Source of the DNA: Escarpia spicata
Taxonomy: Eukaryota; Annelida; Polychaeta; Sabellida; Siboglinidae
NCBI GenBank assembly: GCA_963995525.1
Contig: OZ023207.1
Span: 2,495,344-2,559,343 of the forward strand
Direction: 5' to 3'
DNA length: 64,000 nt
The notes below the pieces were generated by a model. That model searched no databases. It was not told where the DNA came from and worked only from the letters and a program-made list of their open reading frames with translations. How positions within the stretch are numbered: position 1 is the stretch's first letter; every line of letters begins with the position of its first letter. Positions 24,979 through 37,800 of this stretch are shown here, in pieces. The position numbers and the translations under genes were made by a program.

Positions 24979-25160
24979 AACAACAACAACAACAACAACA
25001 CCACCACCACCAACAACAACAACAGCAACAACACCACCACCACCACCAACAACAACAACACCACCACCAACAACAACAACAGCAACAACACCACCACCAA
25101 CAACAACAACAACACCACCACCAACAACACCAACAACACCAACAACACCAACAACAATAA
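24979..25160. repeat. CAA/CCA trinucleotide array
   Basis: Mixed CAA and CCA codon-like triplets produce Gln/His, Asn/Thr or Leu/Val/Cys homopolymer frames in every phase. No flanking coding signal supports a protein. Confidence 0.95.
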
Positions 25161-25850
25161 CAACAACAAGTCACTGCAGGGTCAGGAGGCCGCCTGAGGG
25201 CATTCCTCTATATAGATGATGGCTAACCAATCACAACATTGGCACACTCTCCACCCACTGAAACTCACCCTCTACCTCCTCTCTGCAGGGGGTAGCTGCC
25301 CACAATCATAAGATAGATACCCTGTGGCATGAGAAGTAAAACTATCCAATCATCTACATTTGCCCAGTGTTATAGGAAAAACAACTTCCCTGCTGGATGC
25401 CATCTTTGTCTACAGCATGAACATGGAAGCAAGTCACCCACCAATCAGCCCCATTTCTCCACCTTTGTGAATTAAAGGAGGGTTAATATCTCTAAGGGGT
25501 TGGCTTGACACCCATATGGGTTCCGAGCCAGGATTCTGGTCATGTGGCCGCAGTCACATGACCATTGATCAAGTAACTGGCCCAGGATTATGTATGTGAA
25601 ATATCCTCGGATTGACACCCAAAGGGATACAGACCCAGGATTCTGGTCATATACATGGCTGCAGTCACATGATCAAGTAACTGACCCAAGATCACGTCCG
25701 ATCATGTGAAATATCTTGGTCTTGCATCCTGTTCTCAAGCTGGCCCCAAAGAGATCTGGCCGGACTGTCCCATTTTACCATAATAAATTTGATGCATTTA
25801 TCAAATGAGTGGTTGTGTTGTTCTGTCATAAATATATTTTCGAAGATTAT
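25161..25850 (+). repeat. Unique DNA with a tandem duplication of about 108 bp
   Basis: GACACCCATATGGGTTCCGA from about 25508 and GACACCCAAAGGGATACAGA from about 25614 each lead into CAGGATTCTGGTCAT, GCAGTCACATGA, CAAGTAACTG and GTGAAATATC. The copies are diverged. Nothing else is recognised. Confidence 0.7.
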
Positions 25851-26632
25851 ACGTAAACATTTGTATTGAATACAATTGTCTGAAAGTTACGATATCTAGT
25901 AATTTAAAGATAGGTTTTGTATGAGCTAATCTATTGGCTGAGACAAGCATTCTCACTGCTTTCTTTTGAATCTTAGTAACACTTGACCAATATGACTCAA
26001 ATGCACCTCCCTATACTTCAATACAATAGGTCAAGTGAGGGAATGAAAATGAGTAACATGAAGTGACCTACTCATGATCTAGTTAATAATATTTTGGCTT
26101 TGTTGAGAATGCCAACACCTTTAGAATGTTTACATTTAACATTTAATGTTGTAGAAGATACTTGTTTAATAGTATTATCATTAATTTTAATACCATGTAT
26201 TGGGTCTTATCACTGTTTAAAGATTGTTTGTTGGCATTTAGCCAAACTTTAATTTTGTTTAACTACAAATTCATTTTGTTAGTTATATCATCCAAATGAT
26301 CACCATTTATAAACAGACTAGTGTCATCAGCAAATAATATAGAAAAAAGAATATCTGAGACATTAGCAATATCATTGATATATAATAGAAAAAGCAAAGG
26401 CCCCAGGATGGAATCTTGCGGTACACTACAAGTAATAGTTTGTTTCGTGGAGCTACTGTTATTATAATACACATATTGACTTCTATTAAATAAATAACTT
26501 TTAATAGAATCATTGGCTAAGCCACGAATAGCATAACATTGGAGTTTTTGACACAGCATGTCATGATCAACTGTATCGAATGCTTTAGATAAATGTAAGG
26601 ACACCCCTAGCACAAATTGTTTGTTTTGTAAA
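25850..26632 (-). pseudogene. L2/Jockey-like RT, C-terminal part
   Basis: The minus strand reads KQFVLGVSLHLSKAFDTVDHD (fused here from the insertion edge), SVPQDSILGPLLFLLYIND and LFADDTSLFINGD (FADD intact), then decayed text with INDNTIKQVSS and SKGVGILNKAKILL. It is the downstream half of the RT that resumes at 27651. Gly-to-Asp in the VPQG motif and several stops mark it as dead. Confidence 0.82.
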
Positions 26633-26712
26633 CAGTGTTCTACACCTTAGCTGAAAATTTGATGGTCAATCGGTAAGTGTTAAACTAGTTGATGCCGAGT
26701 CTGTCCTGCATA

Positions 26713-27012
26713 TTAATTTGTGGTATTCAGATTAATGAACCAGCGAATATAAAATGTCAACATAGGCAACAGTTTATTGTTGACAGAAACAAATGAGTCA
26801 CTGTCTGAGTCCAACTCGGATTTGAAGTTGGGCATCCTCGCGCTGAATGTGGGTTTGAAGTCAGCCATGTTGGGTGAATGCAGCTGGATGGTGATGATAG
26901 CTGACATTGTGCATGGCTTCAGGCAGTTTTGAAAGTCGGTCTTGAACTCTACACTCGTTTCACTGCTGAAGCGTCTTTCACATTCAGCAGATCTCGCTGA
27001 AAGTGCCAGCAC
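26713..27012 (-). pseudogene. hAT transposase C-terminal (dimerisation) fragment
   Basis: The frame contains SAECERRFS, then EFKTDFQNCLKP, then MSAIITIQLHSPNMADF. This follows the hATC pattern of CER.FS...K...RN.L.....SA...I. The N-terminal zinc finger and catalytic core are absent. Confidence 0.65.
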
Positions 27013-27134
27013 TACGAAACTAAACTCAATCAGTCTATCAGCATTGGTCAGCTCAACATTTTATTGTTTTTACAACTTGTTTTTGTACCGCGCTTACGTT
27101 AAATTTCCCAGAAGTACACAAATGTCACCTTTAT

Positions 27135-27530
27135 TGACACTTGTCTAGAATCCGGGCCCACCTCGACTTCGTCATTACAATAACGTTTTTGCCTATTTTT
27201 TATACCTCGTGTGTTATTGCCATAATTCAACATCATCCCATATTTACACTACAAAACTGTCGCATCTTAGCACACTTTTGAGGTCCAGTTTGCAACAACA
27301 AACGCTGCTATATCGCTCACTGCGTTAACGTGCGGCTGCAACGGCGCAGACTGACGCAAACCGTGTCGCTCTTTGGGCCTCACAAGTGAGCTAAGGCGCA
27401 CTATATTCGTAACATAAATATGCCTGGGATGATGTTGAATGATAGAACTAAATCACTGTGGTATCAAATTTAGGCAAACGTGTAACTATCATGACGGAAT
27501 CGAGGTTGGCTCGGATACTAGACAAGTGCT
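27135..27530. repeat. About 390-bp imperfect palindrome within the hAT remnant
   Basis: ATTCAACATCATCCCA (27226-27241) faces TGGGATGATGTTGAAT (27425-27440). CTTGTCTAGAATCCGGGCC (27141 on) faces its diverged complement near 27505-27525. Pairing persists towards the centre near 27333. It looks like a MITE or an inverted duplication. Confidence 0.7.
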
Positions 27531-27650
27531 TCATTATTTTCTTTTTAAAAATCTGCCGGACTTGCGGGCCGGTACTTTTTTCAAAGTTACTGGCCCGACA
27601 AAATACTTGACGGTCTCGAGCGTCCGGGTCGACAGTAATTTGGAACAGTA

Positions 27651-28640
27651 TATGTAAGGCTTCTGATATTTTGTCTTTAATTGTTATAAGTGCCATGTTA
27701 GTAGAGTTATTATTTTTAGAAAACCAAACTAATATTTATACAGAATATTATACTTATTAATAAAATTTAACAACCTGTTATACATTATTCTTTCCAATAT
27801 TTTAGAAAAAGTAGGTAATATTGAAATTGGCCGGTAGTTAATAAATAAGTTTTTTCTTTAACTTTGTAAATAGGTATTTTCTTTGATATTTTTAATTAAT
27901 CTGGGAATATTCCAGTATTTATAGATAAGTTATATAAGTGTGTTTAATAAAACTTTTATGTTTGTGTTATTACTTTACAGGAAATGACATCCCATCCAGG
28001 ACATGATGCTTTAAGAGAGCTTAGTATTACTGATACATCATTTTCAGTTAACGGTTCAAGATATATAGTTTCATATTACTGTTTTTTATGTATGACATAG
28101 GATATGATCTGTTTGGTTTTGTGGAACCAACACCGAATTATTAAAACTTTCACTTATTTGTTTTTTCTTTGATGTTTCAACTTTGTTAATAATGAATTTT
28201 GTTTTTGTTATGGTTTCTTATTTATTATTTCTTTTAATAGGAACCAATACTTTTTGAGGTTATGTTTATTTTCTTCAAAGAGAGTTGCATAATGTTCACG
28301 TTCAAATTTCCATAGTAAGTCTTTCAATTGACTTTTGTAAACCTTATAATTAGTTTCATTATATCTTGTATTTTGTCATATATATTTAATATATAGTCTA
28401 TTCTTCTCTTTTATTGAGTTTTTGTAAACCAGTAGTTAGTCATGGTTTCTTATTCTTGTAATTAAGCTTGATTGTTTTAAATTAAAAGCAATCGTTATAT
28501 TCTCAAAGTAGTAGTTTATAAAATACTGAGTAGGCTGTTTGACAATTATTTATGGGTGTTATAATTTCCCAATCAAGATTCTGCATGTTATTATAAAATT
28601 TGTCCATGTTTGCCATCGAAAAGTAGCCTACCTAAATATG
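27651..28640 (-). pseudogene. L2/Jockey-like RT, N-terminal part and upstream linker
   Basis: Next to the insertion edge the minus strand reads NNSTNMALITIKDKISEAL. Upstream of that is INYRPISILPTFSKILER, after IPIYKVKEK. These are the first RT motifs in correct order for the half at 25850-26632. Beyond about 28100 the text is a decayed lysine-rich linker. Confidence 0.75.
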
Positions 28641-28689
28641 TTGTGCTGTTATAGCATGACTTAAGCATGTCATATTTTTATGTATACTC

Positions 28690-28945
28690 ACTTAACTGTG
28701 CATTACTAGGTCAATTTCAGCAAGCCAACTTCACAAGCGTCACACACGTAACAAAAGCAACGTTACACATATTTATATTTTAATGCAAGTCACAGTCAAA
28801 CGTGCATACATAGTTTTCCGCTGCCAATTTTCGGATAATGTCACTTATTAACATATTTCTAAAACTTCACAGATTTTGGACAATAACTGATGTGCCCAAC
28901 TGAATTTAATGATTTGAACGTCACACACGTAACACTTTGGTGGGA
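28690..28945 (+). mobile_element. Internal fragment of the GGGCGATTCCAC-TIR transposon family
   Basis: It matches 43470-43735 in order: TCAATTTCAGC, CACAAGCGTCACACACGTAAC, AAAACTTCACAGA, AATAACTGATGTGCCCA, GTCACACACGTAACAC. No TIR is present. Confidence 0.8.
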
Positions 28946-29663
28946 ATATTGGCGGATCGAGATCGTGAGAATTGTTGGTGCAGAAAAGGTGAAAAACAAG
29001 TGGAGATATTGATCGATAAGTATTATTCTTACCTTAATAGTATTCGTAAAGTAGCACTAGACATATACAGTTCTGCTTAAAGTTAGTTAGTTAAAGTATT
29101 TTAGAACACTTTAGTTTAGTGAGTGATAATAGGGTAACTTAGCCTTCGATAAGTTTGTAAACAAGATTTAACAAACCTGATTATGTGTTAGAATATATAG
29201 GAGATAAAGTAACACACATCAAATGGATCAAGTCAGCTTGAAGGCGCACTCTCGGTATACACCAGAATTGTACAATATACTGGGAGTGCGCCTTCAAGCT
29301 GACTTGATCCCATCAAACTACTGATATAAGATAATATCTATGTAAGCCAGTACCTGCTAGAAACATTGATTAGGTAGCATTGTTATTAAAACTAAGCAGT
29401 GGCGATAGTTGGGCGAACTCCAGTTTATATATATAGCTAGTGTCCCACGTATTCGCTAGGGCATGGTATACCCTAAATAAATAAGGCAGTTTAGCGTAAT
29501 GTAATGATTATATTTAAATCAGGTCACTACTGGTAACTTTATCATTCGTGATAGGATAGACAGTCAGCTGTGTCATTAAAATCTGCTGTAACATAAAGTG
29601 TGCTGTACACAGGAAACAGCCGTTATAAAGACTAAGATAGTTATGTTCTTAAATAAATTATGA
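28946..29663. other. Unassigned; possibly 5' UTR of the following CR1 copy
   Basis: AT-rich, apart from the hairpin at 29225-29310. The CR1 ORF1 starts at 29664. Confidence 0.35.
29225..29310. repeat. Perfect 27-bp stem hairpin
   Basis: 29225-29251 (GGATCAAGTCAGCTTGAAGG and onward) is the exact reverse complement of 29284-29310, with a 32-nt loop. Confidence 0.9.
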
Positions 29664-29748
29664 TATGGCACCTTGCAAGCGGCAAGTCAAGGCGAAGCGA
29701 CACTTGGTGTGCGATAACTGCCACAGCTGGGTGGATTTTACCTTGTCC

Positions 29749-29779
29749 TTTCTGCCTACGACTTGGTCGTAGGCAGAAA
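29749..29779. repeat. 14-bp perfect inverted duplication in the zinc finger
   Basis: TTTCTGCCTACGAC, spacer TTG, then its exact complement. It introduces the in-frame TAG. Confidence 0.9.
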
Positions 29780-30506
29780 CAATGGAGGAGGAATTCACCT
29801 TTCACTGCATGGGGTGTTGGAAGGTGGAGTGTCTGCAGAAGGAGATAATTAGGTTGACAGATATTGTGAAGGGGATGGAGATGAGAATTAGCAAGGGGAC
29901 AGATGGAATGGAGAGAGACAACAGGGAGAGAGTTGGGAATACTGTGAGACTGAAGGAGCAGAGTAGTGGCAAGAAGACCGAGGAAAAGAGACTGAGAGGA
30001 GGGAAGGTGATTGGAGGGGAAGAAATTGGAGAATCGACAACAGAAAACGTGACAGGTGTGAAGGTGACAGGGGAGAATGTGACCGTAGAGAAGGAGGGAG
30101 GGAAAATGGGACAGGATATGAGGGAAGAAGATGTGATGGGAGGAAAGATGAAGGGACAAAAGGAAGTGCGAATAAATGTGATAGAAGATAAATCAATAAA
30201 AGGGATGATGACAGGAGGAAAGGTGACAAGAGAAAAAGCAACAGGAAAAAATGGAATGGAAGAGAATGTGACAGGAGAGAAGATGGCAGGGGGAAAGACT
30301 ACCAGACAGATGCAAAACGGAGAAGGAGCTACTCTGAGGCAGTGATTGAGGGGGCAAGGGTGATCATGAGAAAGACAGATAAGACACTAAGGGAGGGGGG
30401 ACATCGTTGTTTGTCTACTGGGGGCTAGGATAGTGCATGTGACTGAAAGGGTAGAGAAGGTATTTGGGCATGGCAAGAGAGGGTCTATTCTAGTACATGT
30501 ACAGGT

Positions 30507-30660
30507 GTAGGGACAAATAATGCAGACAGAGAGGGAACAACTGGGATAGTACAGAAATAGAGACAGTTAATGAGGAGGCTAAAGTAGGGACAAATAATGC
30601 AGACAGAGAGGGAACAACTGGGATAGTACAGAAATAGAGACAGTTAATGAGGAGGCTAAA
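30507..30660 (+). repeat. 77-bp tandem duplication in the CR1 esterase region
   Basis: GTAGGGACAAATAATGCAGA starts at 30507 and again at 30584. The second copy continues into the rest of ORF1. The intact CR1 has one copy. Confidence 0.9.
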
Positions 30661-30934
30661 GAAGACAAGAGTTGAACAGATTATTGTCTCAGGAATTTAG
30701 CCAGTAATGGGAGGAAGGGGGGCAACGTATAGAAACTGCAAGAGGATGGTGATCAACGCATTAGTTGAGCAGATGTGTGAAGAAGATGGGGTGGGATTCA
30801 AAGATTTATGGGGGTACTTTGTTGGGAGGGAAGATGTGTACATAAGCGATGGCCTCCATCTGAGTGGAAAAGGGGCAGCAGTTTTCACAGAGAACCTGCT
30901 GTGATCTGTTAACAGTGGGACAGGTTGCATCTAT

Positions 30935-31726
30935 TTATTCGCAGGGGGGACTCACAGAGAAGCCTGAAATTGGAGGCATAGATAAAGACAGCACAAATAA
31001 ATCAGCAAAGGACAGTCTGCAAAACTACTCAGAAACCGGATATAAATGTGTTTCTTTAAATGCAATGAGTATAGTAAAAAAATTAATGAACTTAACATTA
31101 TGGTAGAAGATATTAACCCTCACATAATAGGTATAACCGAATCATGGGCCACCACCGATATATGAGATGCCGAGTTGGGACTGACAGGCTGTGTAATGTT
31201 TAGGAAAGATAGAATAGGAAGAAGGAGAGCTGGAGTTATTTTATATGTTAAAGAATCTAGCCAGGTTTATGAAATAAAATTAGAAAGAGAAGCAGATTGC
31301 GAAGAAGCTGATTGGTGTAACAGTTACAGGAAACTCAACGTTAATGGTGGGGTTAGTTTATCGAAGTCCAAACATAAGCATAGAAGAGATTGAAAAAGTA
31401 CAAAGTGCAATAAGGGAAGTGAGCAAACGGGACTGTGTGATTATGGGGGTTTTAACCATGGGCATATACAATGGAAAAAGTATGGGAAGTGAGGACCACA
31501 AGTTTTTAGTTTTAGTATCTTCCTTTCTTGACATGTGCTAGAACCAACCAGGGGTGAGAATGTGTTAGACATAGTTTTATCCTCACAGAATGAATTAGTT
31601 GACAATGTCAAGATATGTGAGCCACTGGGTAGTAGTGATCACAACCAGATACATTTTACCATCAAAGTAAAATCAGAAAGGAATAGTAAAAAGCAGTACA
31701 GGAGATATTTGCACAAAGGAAGATAT
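30935..31726 (+). pseudogene. CR1 ORF2 endonuclease part (5' portion of the nested copy)
   Basis: Successive frames match residues about 9-276 of the intact ORF2: CVSLNAMSIV (N motif), GITESWATTD (Glu), GVILYVKES, GLVYRSPNIS, NHGHIQW-like remains, EPTRGENVLDIVLSS and GSSDHNQIHF. Stops and frameshifts are frequent. At 31726, after KGRY, the match ends abruptly and LINE-B begins. CR1 resumes at about 41010. Confidence 0.9.
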
Positions 31727-33270
31727 GCAGTGAAAGAGCTTAAATGCAATCATGTAAGGTTGTGTGGGATTATGATACAAATTAACAACTGTGAAATCAT
31801 GTGCCTCAATGTACACATGATGGGGGACGGCTCGTCGGAAGACGATAAGTTTGCTGAATATATGGGTGTGCTAGGTGAAATACAGCAGTTAATACACATT
31901 TACAACCCCTCTCACGTTATATACGGGGGTGACATGAATACACACTTACAACCCCGCTCACGTTATATACGGGGTGACATGAATACACACTTACAACCCC
32001 GCTCACGTTATATACGGGGTGACATGAATACACACTTACAACCCCGCTCACGTTATATACGGGGTGACATGAATACACACTTACAACCCCGCTCACGTTA
32101 TATACGGGGTGACATGAATACACACTTACAACCCCGCTCACGTTATATACGGGGTGACATGAATACACACTTACAACCCCGCTCACGTTATATACGGGGT
32201 GACATGAATACACACTTACAACCCCGCTCACGTTATATACGGGGTGACATGAATACACACTTACAACCCCGCTCACGTTATATACGGGGTGACATGAATA
32301 CACACTTACAACCCCGCTCACGTTATATACGGGGTGACATGAATACACACTTACAACCCCGCTCACGTTATATACGGGGTGACATGAATACACACTTACA
32401 ACCCCGCTCACGTTATATACGGGGTGACATGAATACACACTTACAACCCCACTCACGTTATATATGGGGTGACATGATATACACACTTACAACCCCACTC
32501 ACGTTATATACGGGGGTGACATGAATACACACTTACAACCCCGCTCACGTTATATACGGGGTGACATGAATACACACTTACAACCCCGCTCACGTTATAT
32601 ACGGGGTGACATGAATACACTCTTACAACCCCGCTCACGTTATATACGGGGTGACATGAATACACACTTACAACCCGCTCACGTTATATACGGGGTGACA
32701 TGAATACACACTTACAACCCCGCTCACGTTATATACGGGGTGACATGAATACACACAACCCCTCTCACGTTATATACGGGGTGACATGAATACACACTTA
32801 CAACCCCGCTCACGTTATATACGGGGTGACATGAATACACACTTACAACCCCGCTCACGTTACATACGGGGTGACATGAATACATATTTGACTAGGAACA
32901 CGTCTCATGCACATGCATTAAGGAATTTTAGATTGGATTTTGATCTTACGGTATGTATAGATGCCCCAGATACGCAAGTGCCAAATACTTATGTAAGTCC
33001 AAACGGTTTTACCTCCAGAATTTATCATTTTTTAACCACGACCAATTTTGGACAGAAGGTGCTCGAATGTTCTATTACAGACAGCTTGTTGTTTTCTGAC
33101 CATGTACCACTTAAAGTCAGGTTAGATATAAATGTAGACGACCACATATTCGAAAGGCACTATTGTCACAAACTAGCATGGCATAAAGCCAGTATGAAAC
33201 TCATTACCCAATACAGTAGAGATCTTGAGGATAAAGTCTCCAGGTTACAATACGACAAAGAGGCTTTGCT
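31727..33270 (+). pseudogene. LINE-B endonuclease, expanded by a 45-bp array
   Basis: It reads LCGIMIQINNCEIMCLNVHM, then EYMGVLGEIQQL, then VIYGGDMNTHL (the catalytic Asp motif GDMN). After the array come TRNTSHAHALRNF, FTSRIYHFL and SLLFSDHVPLKV (the SDH motif). The frame is open up to 32524 through most copies and again from 32786 to 33274. The N-terminal Asn and Glu motifs are missing because of 5' truncation. Confidence 0.82.
31899..32886. repeat. 45-bp tandem array, about 22 copies
   Basis: The unit is ACATGAATACACACTTACAA plus 25 bp, ending GTTATATACGGGGTG. It was seeded from the codons of YGGDMNTHL, because the first copy is in the native frame (one extra G) and the last leads back to it. 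The 15-codon unit keeps frame. Occasional copies lose or gain bases near 32475, 32670 and 32755. Confidence 0.97.
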
Positions 33271-33730
33271 GTGAAGAATGGAATGTGTAAAAACATGAGA
33301 ACGAATTATCTGGAGTACACAGTGATATATTAAATGTGTGCATAGAATCATTGGAAGGTATACCTACCACCTGTCCTAAAACAATCTTAATTCAACTGGT
33401 GGCGGAAGGAAACTTCCTGGGTGGTCAAAATAAGTTGAAACAGGAGGCTATTTTCTGGCATCGACAGTGGCGAGCAGTGGGAAAGCCTCATCAGGGTGAC
33501 ATTACAGAAATGAGATGTATAACTAGAGCTCGGTGTCATAGGGCTGTTAGACATATTATGAGAGAGGATGACAGAATTCGTACAACTAAGATGGCCGAAG
33601 CCATTAGTGAAAATAGAAACCGGGACTTGTGGTCAGGTACGCCGGATAAAGGGCAGACATAAATTCTTGCCTTCAAGTATTGATGGTGTGGTAGGTGATG
33701 AACAAATAGCACACATTTTTTACGATAACT
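33271..33730 (+). pseudogene. LINE-B linker between endonuclease and RT
   Basis: Frameshifted coding text with REDDRIRTTKMAEAISENRN, then FLPSSIDGVVGDEQIAH and FYDNYNHLYNSV, typical of the pre-RT linker of LINEs. Confidence 0.65.
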
Positions 33731-34482
33731 ATAATCACCTCTACAACAGTGTCATGATGTAGATGACATGAGTGCTATAAATATAATCACCTCTACAACA
33801 GTGTCATGTGATGTTGATGACATGAGAGCTATAAATATAATCACCTCTACAACAGTGTCATGTGATGTTGATGACGTGAGTGCTATCAATATAATCACCT
33901 CTACAACAGTGTCATATGATGTTGATGACATGAGTGCTATAAATATAATCACCTCTACAACAGTGTCATATGATGTTGATGACATGAGTGCTATAAATAT
34001 AATCACCTGTACAACAGTGTCATATGATGTTGATGACATGAGTGCTATAAATATAATCACCTCTACAACAGTGTCATATGATGTTGATGACATGAGTGCT
34101 ATAAATATAATCACCTCTACAACAGTGTCATGATGTTGATGACATGAGTGTTATAAATATAATCACCTCTACAACAGTGTCATGTGATGTTGATGACATG
34201 AGTGCTATAAATATAATCACCTCTACAACAGTGTCATGTGATGTTGATGATATGAGTGCTATAAATATAATCACCTGTACAACAGTGTCATGTGATGTTG
34301 ATGACATGAGTGCTATAAATATAATCACCTGTACAACAGTGTCATGTGATGTTGATGACATGAGTGCTATAAATATAATCACCTCTACAACAGTGTCATA
34401 TGATGTTGATGACATAAGTGCTATAAATATAATCACCTCTACAACAGTGTCATATGATGTTGATGACATGAGTGCTATAAAT
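33731..34482. repeat. 54-bp tandem array, about 14 copies
   Basis: The unit TATAATCACCTCTACAACAG plus 34 bp encodes an 18-residue repeat (MSAINIITSTTVSYDVDD pattern). It was seeded from NHLYNSV...DVDDMSAIN of the linker. Some copies have CTGT for CTCT. Confidence 0.97.
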
Positions 34483-34889
34483 ACGGAGATAAACAAGCAG
34501 ATTAAAGAAAATATTGCATATGATATATCAGTTGATGAGGTTAGCGAAGGTGTCCAGCGACTGAAGCTGGGTAAGTCGGATGGTGAAGAGGGTCTCAATT
34601 CTGATCATATTATACATGGTCCAAAAATACTCATTGTGCTGTTAGCATTAGTTTTTAACAGTGTGTTGATACATGGTTTTAGCCCCGACTCAATGTTAGT
34701 GGGAACTATGGTTCCTATACCAAAAGACAAGAGACAATTAGTCTGTACACCCGACACTTGTAGAGCTATCACTCTTGGCAGCATTGTTGCCAAACTGTTT
34801 GATGTTGTTGGACTATCTAAGGAACAAAGTCTGCTTGCAACATCGCATTTATAATTTGGATTCAAACCAAATATGTCCACTACTCACTG
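34483..34889 (+). pseudogene. LINE-B RT, N-terminal part
   Basis: It has DEVSEGVQRLKLGKSDGEEG, GTMVPIPKDKR, then CRAITLGSIVAKLFD, then FGFKPNMSTTHCTYVVMET. These are RT motifs up to the GF..ST segment, where the 20-bp array interrupts. Confidence 0.85.
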
Positions 34890-37800
34890 CACATATGTTG
34901 TGATGGAGACACATATGTTATGGTGGAGACACATATGTTATGATGGAGACACATATGTTATGATGCAGACACATATGTTATGATGGAGACACATATGTTA
35001 TGATGGAGACACATATGTTATGATGGACACACATATGTTATGATGGAGACACATATGTTATGATGGACACACATATGTTATGATGGATGCACATATGTTA
35101 TGATGGACACACATATGTTATGATGGACACACATATGTTATGATGGACACACATATGTTATGATGGACACACATATGTTATGATGGAGACACATATGTTA
35201 TGATGGACGCACATATGTTATGATGGACGCACATATGTTATGATGGATGCACATATGTTATGATGGACACACATATGTTATGATGGACACACATATGTTA
35301 TGATGGACACACATATGTTATGATGGAGACACATGTTATGATGGACGCACATATGTTATGATGGACGCACATATGTTATGATGGATGCACATATGTTATG
35401 ATGGAGACACATATGTTATGATGGAAACACATATGTTATGATGGAGACACATATGTTATGATGGAGACACATAAGTTATGATGGACACACATATGTTATG
35501 ATGGACACACATATGTTATGATTGACACACATATGTTATGATGGAGACACATGTTATGATGGAGACACATATGTTATGATGGAGACACATATGTTATGAT
35601 GGAGACACATATGTTATGGTGGACACACATATGTTATGGTGGAGACACATATGTTATGGTGGAGACACATATGTTATGATGGAGACACATATGTTATGGT
35701 GGACACACGTATGTTATGGTGGACACACATATGTGTGTTATGATGGAGACACATGTGTTATGATGGACACACATGTGTTATGATGGTGACACATGTGTTA
35801 TGATGGAGACACATGTGTTATGATGGACACTCATATGTTATGATGGAGACACATATGTTATGATGGAGACAAATATGTTATGATGGAGACACATATGTTA
35901 TGATGGAGACACATATGTTATGATGGAGACACATATGTTATGATGGAGACACATATGTTATGATGGACACTCATATGTTATGATGGACACACATATGTTA
36001 TGATGGACACACATATGTTATAATGGAGACACATATGTTATGATGGAGACACATATGTTATGATTGAGACACATATGTTATGATGGAGACACATATGTTA
36101 TGATGGAGACACATGTGTTATGATAGAGACCCATGTGTTATGATGGAGACACATGTGTTATGATGGACACACATGTGTTATGATGGACACACATATGTTA
36201 TGATGGAGACACATATGTTATGATGGAGACACATATGTTATGATGGAGACACATATGTTATGATAGAGACACATATGTTATGATGGAGACACATATGTTA
36301 TGATGGAGACACATATGTTATGATGGACACACATATGTTATGATGGACATACATATGTTATGATGGACACACATATGTTATGATTGACACACATATGTTA
36401 TGATGGAGACACATATGTTATGATGGAGACACATATGTTATGATGGAGACACATATGTTATGATGGACACATATGTTATGATGGAGACACATATGTTATG
36501 ATGGACACACATATGTTATGATGGAGACACATATGTTATGATGGAGACACATATTTTATGATGGACACACATATGTTATGATGGAGACACATATGTTATG
36601 ATGGAGACACATATGTTATGATGGAGACACATATGTTATGATGGACACACATATGTTATGATGGAGACACATGTTATGATGGACACACATATGTTATGAT
36701 GGTGACACATATGTTATGATGGAGACACATATGTTATGATGGACACACATATCTTATGATGGACACACATATCTTAAGATGGACACACATATCTTATGAT
36801 GGACACACATATGTTATGGTGGACACACATATGTTATGGTGGAGACACATATGTTATGATGGAGACACATATGTTATGATGGAAACACATATGTTATGGT
36901 GGACACACGTATGTTATGGTGGACACACATATATGTGTTATGATGGAGACACATGTGTTATGATGGACACACATGTGTTATGATGGAGACACGTGTTATG
37001 ATGGACACACATGTGTTATGATGGACACACATATGTTATGATGGAGACACATATGTTATGATGGAGACACATATGTTATGATGGAGACACATATGTTATG
37101 ATAGAGACACATATGTTATGATGGAGACACATATGTTATGATGGACACACATATGTTATGGTGGACACACATATGTTATGATGGACACACATATGTTATG
37201 ATGGACACACATATGTTATGATGGACACACATATGTTATGATGGAGACACATATGTTATGATGGAGACACATATGTTATGATGGACACGCATTTGTTATG
37301 ATGGAGACGCATATGTTATGATGGCGACGCATATGTTATGATGGAGACGCATATGTTATGATGGAGACGCATATGTTATGGTGGAGACACATATGTTATG
37401 GTGGAGACACATATGTTATGATGGAGACACATATGTTATGACGGACACACATATGTTATGATGGAGACACATATGTTATGATGGAGACACCTATGTTATG
37501 ATGGAGACACCTATGTTATGATGGAGACACATATGTTATGATGGAGACACATATGTTATGATGGAGACACATATGTTATGATGGAGACACATATGTTATG
37601 ATGGACACACATATGTTATGATGGAGACACATATGTTATGATGGAGACACATATGTTATGATGGAGACACATATGTTATGATGGAGACACATATGTTATG
37701 ATGGAGACACATATGTTATGATGGAGACACATATGTTATGATGGAGACACATATGTTATGATGGACACACATATGTTATGATGGAGACACATATGTTATG

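Larger units (their letters stand above)
26633..27650 (-). mobile_element. hAT-type transposon remnant inserted in the RT
   Basis: The left end starts CAGTGTTCTACACC, a hAT-like terminus. The right end GGAACAGTA is a degenerate complement. Flanks TTTGTAAA (26625-26632) and TATGTAAG (27651-27658) agree at 6 of 8 positions, fitting the 8-bp hAT target duplication. RT coding sequence resumes on both sides. Confidence 0.6.
29664..30930 (+). pseudogene. CR1 ORF1: zinc finger plus SGNH/esterase domain, degraded
   Basis: From ATG 29664 it reads MAPCKRQVKAK, CDNCHSW, then a stop in a small inverted duplication, then EEEFTFHCMGC. This C2..HC2 pattern is the remnant of a PHD-like finger. A Lys/Glu/Thr/Val-rich linker follows to 30345. 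The esterase region has lost its GDS motif to frameshifts and a 77-bp tandem duplication (30507-30660). It keeps VGTNNADREG and DGLHLSGKG (the Asp-x-x-His motif). It matches the ORF1 at 55620-56570. Confidence 0.85.

Noticed and set aside
24930..25219. Poly-Gln/His protein
   Set aside because: It is a CAA/CCA tract giving homopolymers in all phases. No conserved coding sequence adjoins it.
29888..30241. Membrane-protein-like minus-strand frame
   Set aside because: It is the antisense of the Lys/Glu-rich CR1 ORF1 linker, which reads as Leu/Phe/Ser on the other strand.
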